Positions 1 through 7,185 of a DNA stretch of 64,000 bases are shown piece after piece (position 1 is the first letter of the stretch; every line of letters begins with the position of its first letter). The DNA comes from Sphingomonadaceae bacterium. GTDB taxonomy: Bacteria; Pseudomonadota; Alphaproteobacteria; Sphingomonadales; Sphingomonadaceae. Under the pieces are notes generated by a model, which was not told the origin of the DNA, made no database searches, and worked only from the letters and a program-made list of their open reading frames with translations. The stretch is from the NCBI GenBank assembly GCA_024236195.1, contig JACKKZ010000004.1:310001-374000 (forward strand), written 5' to 3'. The translations under genes and the position numbers were made by a program.

Positions 1-1
1 G

Positions 2-1621
2 GAACTGCTCTTCCTTGCGCTTGGCGGCTCGGGCGAGATTGGCATGAACGTCAATCTTTATGGCTGCGAAGGCAAATGGCTGATGGTCGATCTCGGCATG
101 ACCTTCGGCGCGAATGAATATCCTGGCACGGAACTGGTCTTTGCTGACCTCGAGTTCATTGAGGAGCGTCTGGACGATCTGCTCGGCATCGTGCTCACCC
201 ATGGGCATGAGGATCATATCGGCGCGGTTCCCTATTTCGCTGCTGACCTTGGCGTACCGCTCTATGCCACGCCCTTCACGGCAGAGCTGGTGCTGCGCAA
301 GCTGGAAGAGGCGGGCATCGCCAACGAGGTCGAGCTTAATATCATCGACGATCTTGAACCTTTCGCGCTGGGGCCGTTCGAAATGTCCTATGTCCCGCTG
401 GCGCATTCGATCGCCGAGGGGAATGCGCTGCTGATCGACACGCCGCACGGGCGCATCTTCCACACTGGCGACTGGAAGCTCGACGAGGAGCCGATCATCG
501 GCGAGCCGACCACGCAGGAAGAGCTGTGCGCGATGGGAGACGACGGGATCGACTTCCTCGTCTGCGATTCTACCAATGCCTTCAATCCGCAGGCCAGCGG
601 TTCCGAGGGGGCGGTGTTCCAGGGGCTGCTGGAAGAAGTAAAGCGGCACAGTGGCAAGCGCGTGCTGGTGACTACCTTTGCTTCAAACGTCGCGCGATTG
701 CAGACATTGGGCGAAGTGGCCAAGGCGACCGGGCGGCAGTTATGTGTCGCCGGGCGCTCGCTCGACCGGATCATCGAAGTCGGGCAGGCGACCGGCTATC
801 TGCAGGACTTTCCCGACACGGTCGATTTTGACACGGCCAACGGATTGCCACGCGGCGAGCTGCTGATCGTGGCAACCGGCGGGCAGGGCGAGCCCCGCGC
901 GGCGCTGGCGCGGATTGCGGAGAACAATCATCAGCTCGAACTGGTTAGTGGCGATGTGGTGCTGTTTTCCAGCCGCCAAATTCCGGGCAACGAGATTTCC
1001 ATCGGCCGGGTGCAGAACCAGTTGGCGGCCCGCGGGATCGTTATGGTGTCAGACCGGCAAGCGCATATCCATGTGTCGGGCCATCCAGGCAGGCCGGAAC
1101 TCGAAGCGCTCTATAGCTGGCTGCGCCCGACCACGCTGATGCCGGTCCATGGCGAGATCCGCCATATGGCGGAGCAGGCACGGCTCGGCAAAAAATGCGG
1201 CATCCCCAACCAGGTGGTGCAGAAGAATGGCGACCTTGTGCGCCTCGCTCCGGGCAAGCCGGGCAAGGTGGCCGAGGTGCGGGCAGGGCGGCTGGTGCTT
1301 GATGGCGATATCATCGTGCCGGCCGATGGTGATGCCGTGACCATGCGCCGCCGGATCGCGCGAGACGGGATCGTGATTGTCGCGCTCGACAGCACTTTTC
1401 AGCCGCTGGTGGAAGGCATCGGCCTGCCTCTGGATGAGGATTATCCGGCCTTCCTCGAAGAAGCGACACAGGATGTCGTCACTGCGATCCGCAACCTCAA
1501 AGGGGCAGCGCGCAAGGATCGCGGTGATATCCACGAAGCCGCCCGTCTGGCTGCGCGCCGCGCGGCGCAGCGCTGGTGCGGCAAGCGCCCGCAAGTGCGC
1601 GTATTGATGGCCGGGAGCTAG
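2..1621 (+). CDS. rnj: Ribonuclease J, 5'-truncated by the window edge
   Basis: Metallo-beta-lactamase/beta-CASP ribonuclease of the RNase J family, an endo- and 5'-exoribonuclease in mRNA decay and rRNA maturation. The reading frame is open from base 2, and the residues before the ATG at 44 (ELLFLALGGSGEIG) fit the family N-terminus, so the true start lies outside the window. The zinc-binding signature HGHEDH is at about residues 53-58 counted from that ATG. Beta-CASP elements follow (GGQGEPRA, HVSGHPGRPE, PVHGE), and then the RNase J C-terminal region. The length of at least 539 residues fits the family. A DUF1467 gene starts 9 bases after the stop, probably in the same operon. Confidence 0.95.
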   Translation, partial: ELLFLALGGSGEIGMNVNLYGCEGKWLMVDLGMTFGANEYPGTELVFADLEFIEERLDDLLGIVLTHGHEDHIGAVPYFAADLGVPLYATPFTAELVLRKLEEAGIANEVELNIIDDLEPFALGPFEMSYVPLAHSIAEGNALLIDTPHGRIFHTGDWKLDEEPIIGEPTTQEELCAMGDDGIDFLVCDSTNAFNPQASGSEGAVFQGLLEEVKRHSGKRVLVTTFASNVARLQTLGEVAKATGRQLCVAGRSLDRIIEVGQATGYLQDFPDTVDFDTANGLPRGELLIVATGGQGEPRAALARIAENNHQLELVSGDVVLFSSRQIPGNEISIGRVQNQLAARGIVMVSDRQAHIHVSGHPGRPELEALYSWLRPTTLMPVHGEIRHMAEQARLGKKCGIPNQVVQKNGDLVRLAPGKPGKVAEVRAGRLVLDGDIIVPADGDAVTMRRRIARDGIVIVALDSTFQPLVEGIGLPLDEDYPAFLEEATQDVVTAIRNLKGAARKDRGDIHEAARLAARRAAQRWCGKRPQVRVLMAGS

Positions 1622-1630
1622 CCCAACCCA

Positions 1631-1918
1631 ATGCAATGGACATCCATCCTCGCAATCTATTTCCTGCTGTGGGTAGGCAGCGCCTTTTTCCTGCTGCCTT
1701 TTGGTGTTCGAACCCACGATGAAGCGGGAATCGAGAAGGTTCCTGGCCAGGCTGATTCCGCTCCTGCCGATTTCCGGCCTGGCAGGTTGGCGCTGCGCGC
1801 AACCGTGATTGCCGCCGTGCTGACTGCAGTCTTCGTAGCCAATTACACTTATGGCTGGGTAGAGTTGCAGGACCTGAATATTTTCACCGGCGCACCCAAA
1901 CTGCCCGAATATAAATAG
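1631..1918 (+). CDS. DUF1467 family small membrane protein
   Basis: A 95-residue protein with two predicted membrane helices, at about residues 6-24 and 57-75, and a polar loop between them. Sequence and size match the DUF1467 family of alphaproteobacteria, whose function is unknown. It starts 9 bases after the RNase J stop, an arrangement I recall as common in sphingomonads. No clear ribosome binding site is visible, so translation may depend on coupling to the upstream gene. The family call rests on recollection of the family pattern rather than a search. Confidence 0.75.
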   Translation: MQWTSILAIYFLLWVGSAFFLLPFGVRTHDEAGIEKVPGQADSAPADFRPGRLALRATVIAAVLTAVFVANYTYGWVELQDLNIFTGAPKLPEYK

Positions 1919-1921
1919 ACC

Positions 1922-4561
1922 TCAGGTTTCGCGCAGGCGCTCAATCGCCTGCGCCAGCACCACATAAAGCTTGCCCATATCCGAACTGAGCAAGGTCACG
2001 CCCAATGCGTTGCCATCACGGGTGGACAGCATGGTGCGCAGCATCGCCTCGAAGTCGTGGATATAGCGGCTGACATGCTCCCGGAAATCCGGGTCATTGT
2101 CATAGATTTCCGCGATATCGCGCGCTTCGGTATTGTCGATCAGGCGGACTGCGCGGCGGGTAAAAATGCCGCGGTCCCCGCGCAAATAGCTGGCCCATGC
2201 AGTGTCGGTAACTTCGCTCGAGAGTGCCTTGGCAATATCAATCGAGTTTGAATTGAGCGCTTCGGTAATCAACGCGACGCGGCGCGAGAAGTCGTTATTG
2301 ACCTGCTCCTCGGCGCGCTCACGGGCACGCTGTACTCTGGTTTCGAGGTTGCTGGCGAGTTCGTTGACCTTAGCCAACTGGTCACGCAATTGCACCGCTG
2401 CTTCGCGGCTGATGCCTGCTGAATGCGCCGCTGCCTGTTCCAACTGGGCGATAGATTCGGTGGTCTTGAAGCGCAGCGCCCGGTCCACTGCTTCCGCAGC
2501 TTCACTGCCGACTTTTTCTGCCAACTCGCGAATACCTTCGCCAGTGGTGCCTTGCAAATTGGCCAAGGCGTCGCGCGTGGCGACCTGCAGTTTGCCCAGC
2601 GCCCCCGCCAGTTCCCCTTCCGCTTTCGCAGCGAGCGCTGTGCTCTCTTCATCAAGGGTAGCAAGGGCCTGGCGTAATTCTGCCACCTGCTCAGCCTGCG
2701 CCCGGTGGGCGTCGGCAATGCGGGCCTGGAGCACCTCGATATCCTGCCCCGTGGCCGCGCCTTCGGCTCGCGCAGCAATGACATAGTTGGACAGTTCTTC
2801 GCCCTTGCGGCTGCTTTCACCTAGCAAGAGGCGGGTGCTTTCAGCCTGACCCACAACGTCGCTCAGTCGGGTTTCAGCTTCACCAATGGCATGGGTGAGA
2901 TCCTCCCGGCTCGTGCGTGCGCCCGCCTGGATAATTTCGAGCAAGCGCACCCCTGATTCAGTAAGCTCCTCAATCGCTGCTTCTGTGCCATCCAGCGCAG
3001 TGCGGCTGCCGTTGAGCATCGTGGCCAGCTCCTCCAGTGCGTTGGAGAGCCTGCTGCTCGTTTCACTGCCGGTCTGCGCCACGGTTTCAATTTCCCCGCT
3101 CATGGCGGTGAGTTGCAGCGTGATTGCTTCGGCATGTTCAACCAAGATACGGGTTTGCTCGACCTGTTCCGTTCGCCGTTCCGCCAGGGCCGTGTCAATC
3201 GCTGCCAGCTGTGTAGTAAGCAGGTCGGAGCTGCTGGTGGCATATTCCTCCAGAAGGGTGCGCCGTTCGGCCATTTGCTCGTCAAACTGGGTGTTGCGCT
3301 CCACCAATCGTTCATCCACTTCGATAGCTTCCCGATTGATTTCTTGTAGACGCTGGCGCGCGGATTCCATTGCCATGGCGTCAACGCGGCTGACTTCGTC
3401 GAGCACTTCGGTGAGATTGCTGCGCAACCGCTCGATCTGGGCCTGCCAGTCCGAAATGGCCCGGTCTTCGCTCTCGCGCATGGCGCGGCCTACTGTGGCA
3501 GCACTTTCGCGGATGGCATTGATGCGGGCCTGCAAGGATTTGAGCGCTTCCTCTTCCTCTGTTTCCAGCACTTCATGCGCACCGCCCAGTTCCTCGCGCA
3601 GCCGCTCGGCGCGGTTGCGAAGCGCCGCAAGGGCTTCTACCTCGCGCTTGTCGAGGTCAGCACGGAACAATTCGCTCTTGTTGGCGAGCGTATCAAAGCG
3701 CGAGGCCATGATATCGTCGAGTTGCGCGGCCTGGGCTTCAAACGCAGCCAGCGCGGCCTCGACCTTGGTCTGGAGGGAGCCGACCTGCCGCTCGCTCGCT
3801 TCGCCGAAGTTGTTGAGCCGCTCAAACCCGGCAATCATGCTGTCGAGCTGCTCCATCGCAGTCCGCCCGGCATTGCCGATCTGGTTGGACACGTCCTTCG
3901 CGGAATTGGTGATAACGGGCAGATCATCGCGTAGCCGCGACATGTTTTCCAGCGCCACCGTGGAAATCGAGCCGATGGTTTCGACCTGAGCGCTGTTATC
4001 GTGGATCAACCCTTCCAGCGTATGCGCATGCTGCGACAGGCGCTCGCTGGCGATCCGCCCAAGCGATTCCAGCTCCCGCGACTGCGCGCCAAGGAATTCC
4101 CGGGCCAGACTGAGTTCGCGATTGACGGTGGTAAGGCGCGCTTCGAGCGCTTCGGATTCACGCCGCAGCGCCGCTGCAGTATCGGTAAAGCGCACCGCTT
4201 CGCGGCGGCTGTTGCGCATGGCGAGCAGCCAGGTCCCGATCACCAGCAGCGTCGGGACGGACCATTGCACGATCCAGCTGCTCCATTGCTGCGGCGTCCC
4301 GCCGGCCAGGATTTCGGCCTGATGGGCCCAGCCGAAAAAGCCGGTCCAGCCAAGGATCGCCAGTCCAGCGATGGCGGGCAAGACCCACACAAAACTGTGC
4401 GGGGCAGAATGTGTTCCTGCATCCCAATCCGCGTCCCAGCTTTGGCTGGCGCTTTCCATATCGGCGTCAGACAGGTCGAGCGGCGCGCCCTTTTCGGCTG
4501 GCTGCTCTGGCTCGGTGCCCTCTCCGGACCCGAAAGCGACAATGCGTGAACCCCCACTCAT
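1922..4561 (-). CDS. TipN-like membrane-anchored coiled-coil protein
   Basis: An 879-residue protein with an acidic N-terminus, two membrane helices (about residues 57-79 and 96-115), and then some 700 residues of heptad-rich coiled coil rich in Glu, Ala, Arg and Gln. A compact C-terminal segment (about 780-879) follows. This architecture and length match TipN, the Caulobacter pole-marking protein (two N-terminal membrane helices, long coiled coil, just under 900 residues). I see no residue-level signature that proves the identity; coiled coils are easily mistaken for one another. It is divergent from an Hpt-like gene 70 bases away, and a CtrA-like box lies between them. Alternatives are an uncharacterised structural protein or a chemoreceptor-like scaffold. 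Confidence 0.5.
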   Translation of the reverse strand: MSGGSRIVAFGSGEGTEPEQPAEKGAPLDLSDADMESASQSWDADWDAGTHSAPHSFVWVLPAIAGLAILGWTGFFGWAHQAEILAGGTPQQWSSWIVQWSVPTLLVIGTWLLAMRNSRREAVRFTDTAAALRRESEALEARLTTVNRELSLAREFLGAQSRELESLGRIASERLSQHAHTLEGLIHDNSAQVETIGSISTVALENMSRLRDDLPVITNSAKDVSNQIGNAGRTAMEQLDSMIAGFERLNNFGEASERQVGSLQTKVEAALAAFEAQAAQLDDIMASRFDTLANKSELFRADLDKREVEALAALRNRAERLREELGGAHEVLETEEEEALKSLQARINAIRESAATVGRAMRESEDRAISDWQAQIERLRSNLTEVLDEVSRVDAMAMESARQRLQEINREAIEVDERLVERNTQFDEQMAERRTLLEEYATSSSDLLTTQLAAIDTALAERRTEQVEQTRILVEHAEAITLQLTAMSGEIETVAQTGSETSSRLSNALEELATMLNGSRTALDGTEAAIEELTESGVRLLEIIQAGARTSREDLTHAIGEAETRLSDVVGQAESTRLLLGESSRKGEELSNYVIAARAEGAATGQDIEVLQARIADAHRAQAEQVAELRQALATLDEESTALAAKAEGELAGALGKLQVATRDALANLQGTTGEGIRELAEKVGSEAAEAVDRALRFKTTESIAQLEQAAAHSAGISREAAVQLRDQLAKVNELASNLETRVQRARERAEEQVNNDFSRRVALITEALNSNSIDIAKALSSEVTDTAWASYLRGDRGIFTRRAVRLIDNTEARDIAEIYDNDPDFREHVSRYIHDFEAMLRTMLSTRDGNALGVTLLSSDMGKLYVVLAQAIERLRET

Positions 4562-4592
4562 GGGTCGGAATCTACCACGTTTTGCGGGATAT

Positions 4593-4608
4593 TAAACCCG
4601 GCATTAAC
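4593..4608 (+). promoter_or_regulatory. Possible CtrA box between divergent genes
   Basis: TAAA, seven bases, TTAAC. The consensus for the cell-cycle regulator CtrA is TTAA-N7-TTAAC, so eight of nine positions match. It lies in the 70-base space between the TipN-like gene and the Hpt-like gene and could serve either. CtrA binding is inferred from the motif only. Confidence 0.35.
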
Positions 4609-4631
4609 TTCGTGACGCGTAAAAGGCAGCC

Positions 4632-4931
4632 ATGGCTTACTTGGATGGTGCCCTTGATGCGACGCTGGCTGCTGCTGCCGGTGATGACGCTGAACTGCTT
4701 CGGGAGCTGCGCGCAGCATTTCTGGAGAGCATCGAACGGCAGGTCGACTTGCTGCGTCGGTCGCGTTGTGACGGTAACTGGAACGTCGCTGCCATGCGCC
4801 TCAAGGGGCTGGCCGCCAGCTTCCACGCGACAGACCTGATCGAATTGGCAGAAGACGCGATTTCTTCGGCTCCGGGTGATCCGGTCGTTATTCGCCGGAT
4901 TGAAGCCTTCCTGAAGGATTTCAGCGCATAA
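4632..4931 (+). CDS. Hpt-like domain lacking the phospho-histidine
   Basis: A 99-residue all-helical protein with the sequence pattern of a histidine phosphotransfer (Hpt) domain. Acidic helix A (DDAELLRELRAAFLES) is followed by the core helix AAMRLKGLAASFHATDL. In canonical Hpt domains this core reads HxLKGxAxxxGA, with the histidine accepting phosphate. Here methionine 55 occupies that position; the only nearby histidine is residue 65, on the other side of the LKG motif. The domain may therefore be a non-phosphorylated adaptor. It heads a co-directional group with three downstream genes and is divergent from the TipN-like gene. The start is supported by an upstream AAGG-type site. Confidence 0.65.
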   Translation: MAYLDGALDATLAAAAGDDAELLRELRAAFLESIERQVDLLRRSRCDGNWNVAAMRLKGLAASFHATDLIELAEDAISSAPGDPVVIRRIEAFLKDFSA

Positions 4932-5007
4932 CACGGCCAATGCCGCGCCACTTGCTTGGCAGCTTGGGTCCGTAGCCTTAGGAAAGCCCCTGACAAAGGA
5001 GCGTTCC

Positions 5008-6183
5008 GTGCGGGTTGCACTGATTTCAGCCATGGAGATGGAAGAGGCAGGGGCTGGAGTGCCCATCGCCTTTACCCGCTATGGCGCACACAACCTTGCC
5101 CGGCACCAGTTGGAACAAGCGCTTGATTTTGGCTGCGAGAAGATCGTGGTTTTCTGCCATGGCATGTCCCCGGATGTGCTCGCGCTCCAGCACGTGACGG
5201 AAGATGTCGGGGCGCGTTTCCATGCCATCACCGGATCACGCCCGCTGTCTGGGCTGGTCAGCTCTGCCGATGAAATCCTTGTGTTGGCTGACGGATTGCT
5301 GGCCGATGGAATTTCGCTGGCGGACCTGCTGGGGGATCGCCCTGGTGTGACTGTCATGCCGGCTGCCAAGGCTGTTCCCGCCGGTTTCGAACGCATTGAT
5401 GGTGATCGGGCATGGGCCGGGGCCATGCTGCTGCGAGGTTCCATGGTTGAACGCCTCGCTGATTTGCCACCGGATATTGACCCTGCATCTGCATTGCTCC
5501 GGATTGGCCTGCAAGGGGGCACCAGGATGGTGCCGCTGCCGGATATCAAGGACAGCTCCAGCGACTGGATCCTGGTGCGGGAGCCGGGGCAGCTGGAAAC
5601 TGCCAGTGAGCGCGCCATGCTTTCGCGTCTCAAGCCTTCCGACTGGTTCGCGCCGCTGCGAGCCATGGCTGATCGACTGGCTGGCCGATCCTATACAGCG
5701 CTGGTTTCCAAGGGAATTTCTGCGGCGGTAGTAGCGGCAGGAGCAGCGTTTCTGGCACTGGTTTCGATAGTTGCCAGCTGGTTCGCTGGGGCGGGGGCAG
5801 GCTTTGCGGTCCTAGCCCTTGCAGCTGTCATCATGATGACTGCTGAAGCGATGGAGCGGCTGGATGGAGAGGGCAAGGGTGTAAGGCGCGCAGCCTGGCT
5901 GCTGGACGGCGCGCTGTTGGCGACTCCGTTGCTGCCCTGGCAGGTGCAGGCGTGGCAGGCTCCGCTCTTTGCCGGGATCATGCTGCTCGGTTGGCTACAC
6001 ATGGCCGCACTGGGGCCTGACAAGCGCTGGAGCGCCGCGGCGGGTGACCGGGCTGCGTTGTTCATCGTGCTCGCCTTTGCCGGATTTGCCAGTGTGCTGC
6101 TCCCGGCGATGCAAGTAATTGCTATCCTTGCAGCCGGGCTGACTTTTTTTGTCCTCGCGCGCGCTCGGCTAACGCCAGTTTAA
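5008..6183 (+). CDS. Degenerate nucleotidyltransferase/CDP-alcohol transferase-like membrane protein
   Basis: A 391-residue protein beginning at GTG, six bases after AAAGGAG. Residues 1 to about 190 follow the alternating strand/helix pattern of a sugar-phosphate nucleotidyltransferase (ERIDGDRAWAGAMLL recalls inositol-phosphate cytidylyltransferases), but the GxGxR and lysine nucleotide loop is absent. Residues about 235-385 form five to six membrane helices where the fused CDP-alcohol phosphotransferase domain would sit; the DGxxAR...G...D...D active-site motif is missing. It therefore looks like a catalytically dead relative of bifunctional di-myo-inositol-phosphate-phosphate synthases. 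This is an inference from domain order and a few short matches; an unrelated membrane protein cannot be excluded. Confidence 0.45.
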   Translation: MRVALISAMEMEEAGAGVPIAFTRYGAHNLARHQLEQALDFGCEKIVVFCHGMSPDVLALQHVTEDVGARFHAITGSRPLSGLVSSADEILVLADGLLADGISLADLLGDRPGVTVMPAAKAVPAGFERIDGDRAWAGAMLLRGSMVERLADLPPDIDPASALLRIGLQGGTRMVPLPDIKDSSSDWILVREPGQLETASERAMLSRLKPSDWFAPLRAMADRLAGRSYTALVSKGISAAVVAAGAAFLALVSIVASWFAGAGAGFAVLALAAVIMMTAEAMERLDGEGKGVRRAAWLLDGALLATPLLPWQVQAWQAPLFAGIMLLGWLHMAALGPDKRWSAAAGDRAALFIVLAFAGFASVLLPAMQVIAILAAGLTFFVLARARLTPV

Positions 6184-6187
6184 CCAT
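6169..6187 (+). promoter_or_regulatory. Possible CtrA box upstream of the 6.2 kb gene
   Basis: CTAA, seven bases, TTAACCAT: eight of nine consensus positions of TTAA-N7-TTAAC, plus the extended CAT seen in many CtrA half sites. It overlaps the stop codon of the preceding gene and lies 13 bases before the ATG at 6201, or 34 before the alternative ATG at 6222. Function is inferred only from the motif. Confidence 0.4.
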
Positions 6188-6200
6188 GTCACGCTAAGCC

Positions 6201-7181
6201 ATGGGAATGGTGACTACCGGCATGACCCAGAACCCTGATATTCCAGTGGAATCAATCTTGCGTGACGAGCTTGCGCATGGCGATGTCGTGCTGGGCACGA
6301 TTGGCCCCATCATGGGCCACTTGCTCGCCAATCACGATCATTCGCTGTTCAGTGACGAGATCGTGTCGCGCGTGCGCGGAATGATTACCGATGTGGCGCG
6401 GCAATTGCTGCTGGCGCTAGCAACTGCCGGTGAGAACGCCGACCCGCGCGGTTTCGCTCAGGAGCATGCCGCAGCTTTGACCGAACAAATGGCCGGCCAT
6501 CCACCCTTCCTGTGCCATTGTCATGCCATGGCGCTGGAGTGGCATCTGACGGAAAGGCTGGAGCGGCGCGGCTCGATTGACCGTGTCCTTTCGCCGCTGC
6601 TGCAATCGCTGATCGCGTCAGACGATACCTGCACCGCCAGCACAGCCATGTCTGCGCTTGCCGCGCAAGCCCGTTTCACCCAGCAGCAACAGCGGATGGA
6701 ATTGCCGATTGGCGAATTGCCGGGGGACTTGTTCCACCATGCCTTGCTCTCGCTGGCGGCCTTTGCCGGACCGCAAGCAGAGCCGGTCAATCGCGCCGCG
6801 CAAAAGGCACTGCGCGAAAATTACGACGAAAGCTCAAGCCGCCTTGGTTTGTTGACACGTCTGGTGATGGGAATGGGCAACGGATCGCGGGCCGCCTTGT
6901 CGATCAACCATGCCGGGGTGGCGATGTTCCTGACAGCGCTATCCATGGCTTCGCAGCAGGATCGCGACCTTACCGTGGTTTCCACCAATGATCGCCAGTT
7001 GGCGCGGCTCGCACTTGGCTTGCGTGCCGCCGGGTTGAAACCGGCTGAGGTGGAAGAGCAGTTTATCTATATCCATCCGCATGTATCGCTGCCGGAAGGT
7101 TTCGATATGTTGCGGGCCGACCGCGCGGCGGAAATGCTCGCTTCTTCCGGCTCGACCGGCTCTGGCTGGCAGGCAGACTGA
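6201..7181 (+). CDS. Conserved-looking protein of unknown function (possibly DUF2336-like)
   Basis: A 326-residue soluble, mostly helical protein without signal peptide or membrane helices. I do not recognise it with certainty. Its C-terminal third (residues about 215-300, with LGLRAAGLKPAEVEE) has the helical-repeat look of DUF2336 proteins of alphaproteobacteria. A small cluster HCHAMALEWH at about 110-120 could bind metal but may be chance. In-frame ATGs at 6201, 6207 and 6222 compete and none has a strong ribosome binding site; if 6222 is used, the CtrA-like box sits near the -35 position. The kinase-like gene starts 4 bases after its stop, so the two are almost certainly co-translated. 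Confidence 0.6.
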   Translation: MGMVTTGMTQNPDIPVESILRDELAHGDVVLGTIGPIMGHLLANHDHSLFSDEIVSRVRGMITDVARQLLLALATAGENADPRGFAQEHAAALTEQMAGHPPFLCHCHAMALEWHLTERLERRGSIDRVLSPLLQSLIASDDTCTASTAMSALAAQARFTQQQQRMELPIGELPGDLFHHALLSLAAFAGPQAEPVNRAAQKALRENYDESSSRLGLLTRLVMGMGNGSRAALSINHAGVAMFLTALSMASQQDRDLTVVSTNDRQLARLALGLRAAGLKPAEVEEQFIYIHPHVSLPEGFDMLRADRAAEMLASSGSTGSGWQAD

Positions 7182-7185
7182 GCGC

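Noticed and set aside
2886..3989. A 367-codon plus-strand open frame inside the coiled-coil gene
   Set aside because: Ser/Arg-rich translation antisense to a repetitive high-GC coiled coil; typical shadow frame.
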